DNA of 49,560 bases from Chloroflexota bacterium. GTDB lineage: Bacteria > Chloroflexota > Anaerolineae > UBA2200 > JACIWT01. Below the pieces are notes generated by a model. The model was not told the DNA's origin and ran no database searches. It was given only the letters and a program-made list of their open reading frames with translations. Where the stretch lies: assembly GCA_014360825.1 (NCBI GenBank), contig JACIWT010000016.1:1-49560 (forward strand), given 5' to 3'. The position numbers were made by a program, and so were the translations under genes. This document shows, in pieces, positions 26,583 through 34,898 of the stretch. Every line of letters begins with the position of its first letter. Positions within the stretch are counted from its first letter, which is position 1.

Positions 26583-27731
26583 TTATGCTTTTGCAATATG
26601 GCGCAGGGCCTCTACTGCGGCGTCAATTTCTCCTTCGGTGCTGAATACACTCAGGCCCCAGCGCACTGTGCCGTGTGGGAAGGTGCCGATGGTGCGATGG
26701 GCGGCCGGGGCGCAGTGCAGTCCCACTCGGCATAGTACCCCGTACTCTTCATCCAGCCGCTGCCCCACCTCCGACGGTTCCATACCCGCCACGTTGAAAC
26801 TGATTGTAGCCACCTGCTGCCTCGGGTCACGCGGGCCATACACCGTAACCTTTGGGATCGCCGCCAAGCCCGCCAGCAAGCGTGCGGTCAACGCAGTCTC
26901 GTATTCCTGGATCTCAGACACGCCACGACCGAGTACGAAGCGCACCCCCGCGCCCAAGCCAGCGATACCCACCGCGTTCAGCGTCCCGCTCTCGTATTTG
27001 TCGGGCAGGAACTCCGGCTGCTCCTCGAACTCCGAGCGGCTGCCCGTGCCACCACGGACCAAGGGACGCAGCCTCTCCAGGTCCACCCGCGGGCCGATGT
27101 AAAGCCCACCCGTCCCCATTGGCCCCAGCAGGGCTTTATGCCCGGTGAAGGCTAGAAAGTCAATGCCCATCTCTTCGACGTCTAAGGGGATCGCGCCCGC
27201 GGTCTGGGCCGCGTCCACGAGCAGTGGGATACCGTGTCGCCGGGCGATCTCGCCCACCTGGGCGACCGGCAGGATGGTGCCCACCACATTCGAGGCGTGG
27301 TTGATGGCAATGAGAGCGGTGTTCAGGCGAATGGCCTCCTCAATCCCTGCCGGATCTAAGACCCCTTCTGACGAGCAGGGCACGACGGTTAGGGCCACTC
27401 CTTGGCGTTCCAGGGCACGCAGGGGTCGCATCAGGGCGTTATGCTCCATGGAACTCGTAACCACGTGGTCTCCGGGGCGCAGGTAGCCGTTCACCACCAG
27501 GTTGATGGCCTCGGTGGCATCCGGGGTGAAGATGATGCGCAGCGGGTCACCCACGCCGAACAGTTCCGCCAACGCCTCACGGGTGTCATAGACGATGCGC
27601 GCTGCCTGGACAGACTGGCGATGGCCAGAGCGGCCCGGATTGCCACCCACCTCGGTCATAAAGGCCACCATCGCCTGGACAACGGAGTCGGGCTTAGGCC
27701 AAGAGGTGGCAGGGTTGTCGAAATAGATCAT
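26583..27731 (-). CDS. Class V aminotransferase, cysteine desulfurase-like
   Basis: 382 residues. PLP-binding lysine is Lys199 in FLAFTGHKALLGPMGTGGLY; other marks are YFDNPATSWPKP at the N terminus, MEHNALMRPLRALE, INHASNVVGTILPV and VDAAQTAGAIPLDV. A Cys near the C terminus (GLHCAPAAH) sits where cysteine desulfurases carry the persulfide Cys. The short N terminus and the wording suit the TIGR01977-type subfamily, which is related to but distinct from SufS/IscS and whose function is unproven. It should draw sulfur (or selenium) from cysteine (selenocysteine). Placed 12 bp after the CcdA fusion and 15 bp before DUF3343. Confidence 0.88.
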   Translation of the reverse strand: MIYFDNPATSWPKPDSVVQAMVAFMTEVGGNPGRSGHRQSVQAARIVYDTREALAELFGVGDPLRIIFTPDATEAINLVVNGYLRPGDHVVTSSMEHNALMRPLRALERQGVALTVVPCSSEGVLDPAGIEEAIRLNTALIAINHASNVVGTILPVAQVGEIARRHGIPLLVDAAQTAGAIPLDVEEMGIDFLAFTGHKALLGPMGTGGLYIGPRVDLERLRPLVRGGTGSRSEFEEQPEFLPDKYESGTLNAVGIAGLGAGVRFVLGRGVSEIQEYETALTARLLAGLAAIPKVTVYGPRDPRQQVATISFNVAGMEPSEVGQRLDEEYGVLCRVGLHCAPAAHRTIGTFPHGTVRWGLSVFSTEGEIDAAVEALRHIAKA

Positions 27732-27743
27732 CTTGCCATCTCC

Positions 27744-29390
27744 TCAATACAGCAGGCTGGCAAATAGCCACACGGCCAGCACAGCGAATAGGGCGGCAGT
27801 GAGTAGTTTGACCGTCGCCACGTGTCGCTCCAGGAAAGCACCCAACTGCCGCGAAGTAGTGCCACAAAAGGCCAGTAAGAAGACAACTACCAACGGCGCA
27901 ATGAACATGAGATTATAGAGCACCAGATAGAAAACCCCGTGGGCGCGCAATTCCGGCACCTTTGTGACAAAGATGATGGTGGGCAAATACACCTGGCCAG
28001 TGCAAGCCAGTTCCAATAGTGAGACGACCACGCCCGTGCCTAGCGCCCCCCACATGAAACCCCTCAACCGCGAATGCTGGCGAATCGTCTGGTGCATTTG
28101 CTGGTGAACGCGTCTGGGCAGCCGCAGGCGCATCTCTTCCGGGCGGCCACGCCGAGCCTGGATGAAATCATAGAGACTCAGCACGGCCAATGCGGCGCAC
28201 AGGACAGCCGTCGCCAGGTATACCAGACGGGACAGGGTTTTCAGGAAAGCCAGCGTACTGAGGAATGAGAGCACCCCCAAACCCACCAGAAGATAAGTCG
28301 CGAATACGCCTAAGGTGAAAGCCCCACCTACAAGAAGGATATCGCGCCCTTTGCGCCCGATGAGAGCCAAGTAGGAGACGAAGAAGACAATGGTAGTGAA
28401 AGCACAGGGGTTCACCCCATCAATCAAGCCTGCGCCAATTACCGTGAGTGCGCTGAAGGAGAGGAACCGCTGGACAATACTCTGCTCACTCTGGCCCAAA
28501 TCGAGCCCCTCCCAGGGTGGCTTTGTGCCCGTGGTGGCGTATCGTTCGAAGAGCGCGGCCAACTTGACATGGGTAACATTGGCTGGCCCTACCAGGGCCT
28601 CATCGCCCACGAAAATCGTCGGCGCCACCAGCCGCTCGTTCTGAGGTAGGCCATACTTCAGGCCCAACGCCTCGCCGATTTCCGCATCCGCTGTCACATC
28701 CCAAGCCCGAACGTAGAGATTGGGATAGACCTCTTTGAAGTAATCCAGTTCGTAAGAGACCCGGTCACACTCACGACAGGTAGTGTCATATAGATAAGCG
28801 ACATACAGAATGGGGCCTGGGCCTCCTGCCTCGCGTCCGCACCAGCGGCAACCCTCCTCGGGCAGACGAGTGATGTCAACGGTGGGAGTGGCCGTAGGAC
28901 GCGCGAGCGTGGGGGTAGGTTGAGGGGTAGTCGTCGGCACGGCGCTGGGAGAGATTGCTGGTGTCGGACCACCCTCTGGGGTAGGCACGGGGACAAGACT
29001 AGGGTCAGGCCAATCGCAGCCGCCACTCTGGAAGCAGGCTTCGATGATGCCAGGTAATTCCTGCTCGATCTCCTCCTGGTTGATGAGCACCCGGTCGCCA
29101 ATGAAAATCTCCGGCAATCCTGGCCAAGTGACACGGAAGCGGGACTCCAGGTCCAGGAGCATCAGGTAGTTCTCGGGAACGGCGATCTCGAAGTAACGCG
29201 CCTGCAAGCGGTCTCCGTATTTCTCGAACAGAGGTGGCAAGACCTCACGCATCACCCACTGGCAATGGTCACACTCCGCGGAATAGAAAAAGAAGAACCG
29301 CACCACGGGTTCCTGGGCCCAGGCATGGGACAGGACCAGGGTCCAGAGTACCAATATCAAGGATAAGGACACGACGCGACGCAATCTCAT
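27744..29390 (-). CDS. Double-thioredoxin / CcdA-DsbD membrane fusion
   Basis: 548 residues. Signal sequence (1-25, ending SHAWAQ), then a thioredoxin-like domain with Cys40-x2-Cys43 (CDHC), a Pro/Thr linker (about 135-172), a CRWC motif, a second thioredoxin-like domain with CREC and a cis-Pro segment VAPTIFVGDEALVG, and from about 310 a CcdA/DsbD-type channel of six helices. The two channel cysteines are in GVNPCAFTTIVFFVSYL and LELACTGQVYLPTI. The fusion should carry electrons from cytosolic thioredoxin through the membrane to the two outside domains, reducing disulfides or sulfenic acids there. It heads the operon with the desulfurase-like, DUF3343 and Mo genes, suggesting a link between outside thiol redox and sulfur use. 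Confidence 0.87.
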   Translation of the reverse strand: MRLRRVVSLSLILVLWTLVLSHAWAQEPVVRFFFFYSAECDHCQWVMREVLPPLFEKYGDRLQARYFEIAVPENYLMLLDLESRFRVTWPGLPEIFIGDRVLINQEEIEQELPGIIEACFQSGGCDWPDPSLVPVPTPEGGPTPAISPSAVPTTTPQPTPTLARPTATPTVDITRLPEEGCRWCGREAGGPGPILYVAYLYDTTCRECDRVSYELDYFKEVYPNLYVRAWDVTADAEIGEALGLKYGLPQNERLVAPTIFVGDEALVGPANVTHVKLAALFERYATTGTKPPWEGLDLGQSEQSIVQRFLSFSALTVIGAGLIDGVNPCAFTTIVFFVSYLALIGRKGRDILLVGGAFTLGVFATYLLVGLGVLSFLSTLAFLKTLSRLVYLATAVLCAALAVLSLYDFIQARRGRPEEMRLRLPRRVHQQMHQTIRQHSRLRGFMWGALGTGVVVSLLELACTGQVYLPTIIFVTKVPELRAHGVFYLVLYNLMFIAPLVVVFLLAFCGTTSRQLGAFLERHVATVKLLTAALFAVLAVWLFASLLY

Positions 29391-29422
29391 TTCCTTTCTT
29401 GCTCGTCTTCAGATGGGAATAT

Positions 29423-29451
29423 ATTGTATCACCATCTATCTGGGGGAACAA
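29423..29451 (-). promoter_or_regulatory. Promoter of the CcdA-fusion operon
   Basis: On the minus strand TTGTTC (29451-29446), 17 bp, TACAAT (29428-29423), about 33 bp before the start codon at 29390. The gap 29391-29535 holds nothing else that I recognise. Confidence 0.6.
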
Positions 29452-29535
29452 ACGCGCTCAGAGGGTATGCCCGAGCCAGGGGCAGAATCCTGATGGAAGG
29501 CTATGGATGCCGAACTGGTCTTGAGCGCTCAAACG

Positions 29536-29967
29536 TTATTCGCCCAGCACCTGCACGCAATACGTCCGGCATAGGGGGCCATCATATTCGGCGAAGTAGA
29601 TGCGCTGCCGCGAGCCCTTGACGATAGCGCCCTCGTGGATGGGGAAGAAGACCTGGAATCCCCCCAGCACGCTTTTCAGATGCGCGCCAGCGTTGAAGCC
29701 CAGCCGCCCATCAATGTCCAGGTAACGGTTGTGATAATAATCGCCGTCATCGGGGGCCATCGCTTCCAGGTGATTCATGATGTCACGCTCCAGGCATGGT
29801 AGCCCTTCCGTCACGAACAGGCCGGATGAGGTGTGCATAGTCATCACGTTCACCACGCCCTCGCGGACCCCGCTCTCACGAACGATGCGCTCCACCTCTG
29901 GCGTGATATCAATCAGTTCCTTGTCGCGTCGCGTTTGTAGTTCGATCTTCTGAAGGAAGACTTTCAT
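29536..29967 (-). CDS. UPF0047/YjbQ-family protein
   Basis: 143 residues, usual family length. TPEVERIVRESGVREGVVNVMTMHTSSGLFVTE, DDGDYYHN and the C-terminal GFQVFFPIHEGAIVKGSRQRIYFAEYDGP carry the conserved His, Asp and Glu-containing motifs (PF01894). E. coli YjbQ has weak thiamine-phosphate synthase activity; the physiological role in most bacteria is not settled. The start is 1 bp after the stop of the amidohydrolase gene, so the two are translationally coupled and probably act together. Confidence 0.9.
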   Translation of the reverse strand: MKVFLQKIELQTRRDKELIDITPEVERIVRESGVREGVVNVMTMHTSSGLFVTEGLPCLERDIMNHLEAMAPDDGDYYHNRYLDIDGRLGFNAGAHLKSVLGGFQVFFPIHEGAIVKGSRQRIYFAEYDGPLCRTYCVQVLGE

Positions 29968-29968
29968 G

Positions 29969-30814
29969 CTACACCTCTCCCAGCAAGTGGCGCGCGTTGT
30001 CGCGGAAGATCAGTTCCAGGCAACCTTCGCTTAGGCCTAGCCCGCGCACTGCTCGGGCCATATTCTTGATTTCCACGCGAGGATAGTTGGAACCGAACAC
30101 AATTTTGTGGCGCAAACTCTTCTCTATGAGGCTCAATGGCACCTGTCCACCGATCACAAAACGCAGGAAATCGGCAGGATTGTCAAAATAAAGGCATGAC
30201 GTGTCAATATACACGTTCGGGTATTTCAGCGCCAGCATCACTGCTTCGAGGACCCAGGGCCAGGCGAAGTGAGCGATCACAATGTTCAGTTCTGGGAAAT
30301 CAGCAGCGACGTTCTCTATACGCAGTGGCTGTCCGTAGATCGCCTTGCTTCCCGGCTCCCACGACATGCCCGCATGAATCACTACCGGTATGCCCAGCGC
30401 CTGGGCTACCCCATAAAGAGGGTAGGCAAGGGCCCGGTCATCGAGGTAGAACTCTTGCATAGGGGGTGCAAGTTTGAGGCCTCGTAGCCCGAGTTTCTCC
30501 ACTGCACGTCGCAGCTCTCTCGGCGCTTCTGGGTCATGGGGGTCCACACTGGCGAATCCTATGAAACGATCGCTCATAGCGCAAAGTTCTGCAACCTGGT
30601 CGTTGGAATAAAGGCGACAGCCCCGAGTCGAAGAGGCATCAATGGGCAATAGCACAGCCCGCTCCAATCCAGAGACATCTAACTCCAGCAAGAAGGTCTC
30701 CAGAGGCTGCGGGATGTTTCGGATGAAGAACACATCACGGGCTGCAGTCTGGAGTTCAGGGTATTTCTCCATCATCTCGCGGACGAGTAGCGGGTGGGTG
30801 TGGAAATCAATCAT
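29969..30814 (-). CDS. Amidohydrolase-family TIM-barrel protein (PF04909-like)
   Basis: 281 residues. IDFHTHPLL gives the metal-binding His-x-His, RGLKLAPPMQEFYLDD and VVIHAGMSWEPG the next ligands, and NIVIAHFAWPW the fourth His. The position of the usual catalytic Asp (FGSDYP in most members) reads VFGSNYPRVE, an Asn instead. Relatives are decarboxylases and hydrolases such as ACMSD and 2-pyrone dicarboxylate hydrolase. With Asn the activity may be altered. It follows three SIS-domain genes and NagA in the same orientation, separated from them by a palindromic repeat, so membership of the sugar operon is uncertain. Confidence 0.82.
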   Translation of the reverse strand: MIDFHTHPLLVREMMEKYPELQTAARDVFFIRNIPQPLETFLLELDVSGLERAVLLPIDASSTRGCRLYSNDQVAELCAMSDRFIGFASVDPHDPEAPRELRRAVEKLGLRGLKLAPPMQEFYLDDRALAYPLYGVAQALGIPVVIHAGMSWEPGSKAIYGQPLRIENVAADFPELNIVIAHFAWPWVLEAVMLALKYPNVYIDTSCLYFDNPADFLRFVIGGQVPLSLIEKSLRHKIVFGSNYPRVEIKNMARAVRGLGLSEGCLELIFRDNARHLLGEV

Positions 30815-30856
30815 GTTGGCTCCTTCATCTTGCGCATAACACGTACATGTAAGCGG

Positions 30857-30885
30857 GTAGGGGCGCGGTGGTGCTGCGCCCCTAC
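30857..30885. repeat. Palindromic repeat GTAGGGGCGC...GCGCCCCTAC
   Basis: A perfect 10-bp stem (30857-30866 with 30876-30885) of the same family as the repeats at 10224-10610 and 45321-45342. It lies between the SIS gene stop (30891) and the amidohydrolase start and may separate or process the message. Confidence 0.75.
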
Positions 30886-30890
30886 ACCGA

Positions 30891-31949
30891 TTATATGTAG
30901 ATCACAGCCTCGACATTGGCGGGCCGATCGGGGTTCAGGCCTTTGCGCATGGCCCGATGGTAGGCCAGGAATTGCATAGGCGGCAGGTAAAGGGGGCCAC
31001 GGAGTGTCTCCGATAGTCCCGACCTGACCCAGACTGCGTATTCGGGCTTCAGTGCACCGATTTGGGATGGCTCCTCTCCGACGACCAACAGATGTGCGCC
31101 TAACGCCTGTGTTTCTGCCAGCACTGCTACCTCTTCCTGTGTCGCGCGATCCGAGAGCAGTCCCACTGCCAGGGTGTGGTCATCCACCATGGAGCGTGGG
31201 CCATGCCGGAACTCCAGAAAGTGATAGGCTTCGGAGTAAGAAAGCGACATTTCTTTCATCTTGAGCATGCCTTCGCAAGCCAAGCCGTAGTTGGGTCCCG
31301 AACCGAGGAAGAAAAAGCGCTGGTATCGGTCATCCTCGCCTGGTCGGCGCATCGCCTCTTCGCACTCCCGGACTACATTTCCACCGTGTTCGGGGAGCAT
31401 TTGCAAAGCCTGTAAAACAGACGTCTGTCCGGCCAACTCCCCCATCAAGTGAAGAGCCAGCACCAGCATAGAAGAGAAAGAAGCAGTCTGAGCATAACTT
31501 TGCTCCTGGGCGGCGCTGGCCACGAGCGGCGCTTGGGTCAGACCGGCGAGAGTGCTATTGGCATAGCAGGTGATAACGAACACGTGGTCCCCGCCCTTGT
31601 GTTCAGCAAAGGCTTTGGCGGCCCGTACGGTCTCGGTAGTTTCTCCCGAACGGGAAATGGCCACCAGCGAGCACTCGCCTGGGGGCATAGCAATCTCAGG
31701 GAACAAGAAGATTTCGGACGATGGGAAGGCACGGGCACGAATGCCGGTCTCGGCTTGGAACACCGCCGCGGCGGTTAGAGAAAGGTAATGAGTTGAACCG
31801 CAGCCGCAAAATACCATCTCGGCTACGTTGCGGCGAGACCAAGACTCGCGAATACGGGGTAGGACGATCCGGGCCTCTTGTATGGCTTGGGCCCAGGCCT
31901 TGACCTGCCCACGGATTTCCCTCAGTGTGTGCTCCCCTCGCTCAGCCAT
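30891..31949 (-). CDS. SIS-domain sugar-phosphate isomerase/deaminase-like protein (GlmS isomerase-type)
   Basis: 352 residues from ATG 31949, 8 bp after GGAGGAG. Two SIS domains as in the isomerase half of GlmS, FrlB and AgaS: VFCGCGSTHYLSLTAAAVFQAE, AISRSGETTETVRAAKAFAEH, VITCYANSTLAG, then FFLGSGPNYGLACEGMLKMKEMSLSYSEAYHFLEFRHGPRSMVDDHTL. There is no glutaminase domain. Such proteins isomerise or deaminate amino-sugar phosphates. In a cluster with NagA it is the natural candidate for converting glucosamine- (or related hexosamine-) 6-phosphate to a ketose phosphate with release of ammonia, in the place of NagB. Substrate unproven. Confidence 0.85.
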   Translation of the reverse strand: MAERGEHTLREIRGQVKAWAQAIQEARIVLPRIRESWSRRNVAEMVFCGCGSTHYLSLTAAAVFQAETGIRARAFPSSEIFLFPEIAMPPGECSLVAISRSGETTETVRAAKAFAEHKGGDHVFVITCYANSTLAGLTQAPLVASAAQEQSYAQTASFSSMLVLALHLMGELAGQTSVLQALQMLPEHGGNVVRECEEAMRRPGEDDRYQRFFFLGSGPNYGLACEGMLKMKEMSLSYSEAYHFLEFRHGPRSMVDDHTLAVGLLSDRATQEEVAVLAETQALGAHLLVVGEEPSQIGALKPEYAVWVRSGLSETLRGPLYLPPMQFLAYHRAMRKGLNPDRPANVEAVIYI

Positions 31950-32006
31950 AAAGTATTCTCCTCCACCCCCATTTGAGAGTAAGATGTGCCAACCCAGCAC
32001 GAGTGA

Positions 32007-32744
32007 TCACAGAAAATGCATCCGGTCTTTGTATTGCTCCATCATCCGGCGATTGTATTCAGTGCCTCCATCTATGTTGGCGGCCAGGTATACAGGTGGC
32101 GTGAATCCTTTGGCCAGCAATTTCTCTACTGTGGCGGCGATTATGGCGTGCAGAAGGGCACAACCGACTGCGCCCGAGGTCGGGCAGATCTTCTGCGGCA
32201 CGCCCTCCACCTCCAGCACCGCATCTCCCGGCACTGCCAAATTGTCCACGACTAGATCGACGAGTTCGTACATCTTCTTGCCGCTGGGATGGCGTGAAGT
32301 CACGGCGCTTGTGTATTGCATCGAAGTGATGCCGATCACCTTCATGCCCTTTTCCTTCGCGGCCATGGCCATCTCGATGGGCACGTGGTTGCGACCGGAG
32401 ACTGAAACCAAAATGAGTACATCTCCAGGCGCAGTGGGCAGGCGATCGAGCAGGATCTTGGCATAGCCAGAGAGTTGTTCCATCTTGGAAGTGATGGTCG
32501 GCGGATGGATGTCCAGCGTCAAGCCCGGGCCAAAAATGGGATTGACGAGCATCAAGCCGCCAGCGCGGTAATAGATGTCCTCGACAGGCACCGCGGAATG
32601 GCTACAACCGAAGGCGAACAATGAGTGTCCATCCACGATGGCCTGGGCGATCATTTCCCCAGCCTGGTTGATGGCCTCCAACTGTGTATCACGCAGCGTT
32701 CTCATGACGTCAATCACTTTGTCTAAGTAATCGCGTGCTAGCAT
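32007..32744 (-). CDS. UPF0309-like SIS-domain protein, copy A
   Basis: 245 residues. Single SIS domain: LFAFGCSHSAVPVEDIYYRAGG, DVLILVSVSGRNHVPIEMAMAAKEKGMKVIGITS, SRHPSGKKMYELVDLVVDNLAVPGDAVLEVEGVP, PTSGAVGCALLHAI, DGGTEYNRRMMEQYKDRMHFL. The Ser-rich loops bind a sugar phosphate. The family has no established reaction; relatives bind amino-sugar or acylated sugar phosphates. It is clearly paralogous to the protein encoded at 36691-37437. It lies 18 bp after nagA. A role in isomerisation, dephosphorylation or ether cleavage (compare MurQ) is open. Confidence 0.85.
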   Translation of the reverse strand: MLARDYLDKVIDVMRTLRDTQLEAINQAGEMIAQAIVDGHSLFAFGCSHSAVPVEDIYYRAGGLMLVNPIFGPGLTLDIHPPTITSKMEQLSGYAKILLDRLPTAPGDVLILVSVSGRNHVPIEMAMAAKEKGMKVIGITSMQYTSAVTSRHPSGKKMYELVDLVVDNLAVPGDAVLEVEGVPQKICPTSGAVGCALLHAIIAATVEKLLAKGFTPPVYLAANIDGGTEYNRRMMEQYKDRMHFL

Positions 32745-32762
32745 TTTGTCCTCCTTAGTAAT

Positions 32763-33929
32763 TTATGTTTCGCTGGCCTGGTAGACAACCTGGCCTCCTA
32801 CCATGGTCATAACCACGCGGTAGTCGGGGGTCAATAGGACTATGTCCGCTGCCTTGCCGGGCGCGATCGAGCCCACCTGGTCACCCAAGCCAATAGACTC
32901 CGCGGGCACACTGGTAGCCATAGGCAGGGCTTCTTCGAAGGTGAGGCCTGCATCCATCATCACATTGCGCACCGCCTGATCTATAGTCAACGTGCTGCCC
33001 GCCAACGTTCCCGAAGGCAAGCGTGCCTCACCTCGGGAAACTATCACCTTCTGACCACCCAGATCGTATTCCCCGTCAGACATTCCTGTGGCCCGCATGG
33101 CATCCGTGATCAGCAGTGTGCGCTTCGTTCCTTTGGCGCGCACGAGGATTTTCACTACCGCCGGGTGAATGTGGACGTTGTCCACGATTACCTGGGCGTA
33201 AATCTCGTCCAGAGCCAAGCAAGCCCCCGCCGTCCCTGGTTGGCGATGGTGGAGGCCCACCATGCCGTTAAAGGTGTGGCTGCTTTGAGTAAGGCCCGAC
33301 GCCACCGCATCCACCAATTCCTCATAACTGGCCGCGGAGTGGCCGACAGCCACCGCTGCGCCTCGGCTCACCGCGTAGGGGATGAAGGCCGAATTCTCGG
33401 GGATCTCTGGAGCCAGAGTAATCAATTTGATGTTATCCCAGGCGAAGAACTGCGGGTATTCCTGGGGGTCGGCAGGCCGGATATATTGGGGAGGCTGAGC
33501 ACCAGGCTGGCTGGGGCTGATATAGGGCCCCTCCAAATGTACTCCCAGCACCCGTGCGCCACCCGTTCCCTCCCGTTGGCACAGAGCCGCGTTCTCGATA
33601 GCAGCAAGAATGGCTCCCTGGGGTGCTGTGATGGTGGTGGGCAGGAAGCCGGTTACGCCGTGGCTGGCGAAAAAGCGCGCCATCCCTTGGATCGCCTGGG
33701 GAGTGGCGTCCATGGTGTCATAGCCAGCCGCGCCGTGGACATGGATGTCAATGTAGCCAGGGCTCACTATCTTGCCGGCAGCGTCTATCACAGTGGCCTT
33801 CGGGTCTGGCGGTCCGGAACCTTCTCGGACTGCGACGATTTTGCCCTCCTCGACGACCACCGTGCCTTTCTCTAATACCTGCCACGGGGTGATCACCCGT
33901 CCATTGGTGATGATAAGTCTACTCATCAT
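32763..33929 (-). CDS. nagA: N-acetylglucosamine-6-phosphate deacetylase
   Basis: 388 residues. SPGYIDIHVHGAAGYDTMDA at the barrel entrance, HLEGPYISPSQPGAQPP (metal Glu), VGHSAASYEELVDA and HTFNGMVGLHHRQPG (metal His residues), and LLITDAMRATGMSDGEYDLGG (catalytic Asp) are NagA motifs. It removes acetate from GlcNAc-6-P (or GalNAc-6-P) in the cytosol. HTFNGM replaces the more usual H-L-F-N-A-M. Placed between the TIM-barrel-like gene and SIS copy A in the PTS cluster, so the PTS substrate is probably an N-acetylated amino sugar. A second ATG three bases on (33926) is equally possible. Confidence 0.9.
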   Translation of the reverse strand: MMSRLIITNGRVITPWQVLEKGTVVVEEGKIVAVREGSGPPDPKATVIDAAGKIVSPGYIDIHVHGAAGYDTMDATPQAIQGMARFFASHGVTGFLPTTITAPQGAILAAIENAALCQREGTGGARVLGVHLEGPYISPSQPGAQPPQYIRPADPQEYPQFFAWDNIKLITLAPEIPENSAFIPYAVSRGAAVAVGHSAASYEELVDAVASGLTQSSHTFNGMVGLHHRQPGTAGACLALDEIYAQVIVDNVHIHPAVVKILVRAKGTKRTLLITDAMRATGMSDGEYDLGGQKVIVSRGEARLPSGTLAGSTLTIDQAVRNVMMDAGLTFEEALPMATSVPAESIGLGDQVGSIAPGKAADIVLLTPDYRVVMTMVGGQVVYQASET

Positions 33930-33938
33930 AGAAACCTT

Positions 33939-34883
33939 TCAGCGTAGAGGCGACATAGCCATTCTTCGGTAAGTGTGTCTTCTGCCGCGCAACGCAATAG
34001 AATATTCCATAATATTCTCGGGCACCGCAATGGATATTGAGAAGCCCCCCTCACCGATTTCGTGAACATCCGCGCCAGTCATCTTGGCTTCCAGGGCGAT
34101 TCGATGGATAACATCCGCTGAGCTGCCTTCCACCGAACCAATCATAACTAACCAAGCGAGTGCACCTTGCCTATGTACCAATGAAACTAACTCCCGAACA
34201 GCCTCTGTGGTCCACCCTGGTGAGGCTCCAGGCATTGGCAAGGCTATTGCATCGCATCCAGCCGCACAGAATGCTTTAATGGCGTCGGGCGTAATCAAAT
34301 GCGCACCCGTCTCGCTAGCGATACCAGATCCCACGGGCTTCCCCGAAACAATGAACACCCGATCCCCTAACCTATCTCTTATGGCCTGCGTAGCACTTGC
34401 GATTGCCTCATTGGTCACTCCAGTACCTGGAGTTCCGGTAATGAATAGGATGTCGGCCCCCTGTGCAACAGCCTTCCGAGCGTTATCTGGGGTGGCCAAA
34501 CGCCCATGATCCTCCTCGGTGAAATTCCTGGCGGGCTCTAAGTTGACCCCCACAGGGCGGCCAATCAGACGTTTAACCTCTCGTATTGTAACCCCGATCC
34601 CGCGGGGTGCTGCCCCAGCCGATTCAGCGTCAGGTTCCTCAGAAGCAGAGGGCAGACCGTATATTACAGGATGGTCCACATTGTAGCGATTCAGGATGAT
34701 GATATCTGCTCCCATGGCAGCAGCGAGCTCTGCATTGGTGACCCCATCAACCAATGGGGGTGCGCTGCACACCACTTCAGCGGCTATAGTTCTCCCCTCC
34801 GCTGCCCTTATGCTCCCCGCCAATTCCTTAGCATCCATCCTTTGGAATTCTGAGGCGGTTATATCTGTTATGCGCTTGATCAT
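33939..34883 (-). CDS. Conserved TIM-barrel-like protein of PTS clusters (DUF7916-type)
   Basis: 314 residues. ITASEFQRMDAKELAGSIRAAEGRTIAAEVVCSAPPLVDGVTNAELAAAMGADIIILNRYNVDHPVIYGLP, VGVNLEP, GADILFITGTPGTGVTNEAI, and CAAGCDAIALPMPGASPG suggest an alternating beta/alpha barrel. Similar proteins occur beside PTS genes in Firmicutes under various automatic names (haloacid dehalogenase-like, phosphonomutase-like); I believe this is the DUF7916 group, from memory and not checked. No HAD motif (DxDxT) is present, so that name would be wrong. Close-packed between RmlD-like (15 bp) and nagA (9 bp). Function unknown; an aldolase or lyase acting on the sugar phosphate is possible. Confidence 0.7.
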   Translation of the reverse strand: MIKRITDITASEFQRMDAKELAGSIRAAEGRTIAAEVVCSAPPLVDGVTNAELAAAMGADIIILNRYNVDHPVIYGLPSASEEPDAESAGAAPRGIGVTIREVKRLIGRPVGVNLEPARNFTEEDHGRLATPDNARKAVAQGADILFITGTPGTGVTNEAIASATQAIRDRLGDRVFIVSGKPVGSGIASETGAHLITPDAIKAFCAAGCDAIALPMPGASPGWTTEAVRELVSLVHRQGALAWLVMIGSVEGSSADVIHRIALEAKMTGADVHEIGEGGFSISIAVPENIMEYSIALRGRRHTYRRMAMSPLR

Positions 34884-34898
34884 CTCACCTCCGTTTAG

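Noticed and set aside
33939-34883. Haloacid dehalogenase hydrolase as the function of this gene
   Set aside because: No DxDxT or other HAD motif; the pattern is that of a beta/alpha barrel.
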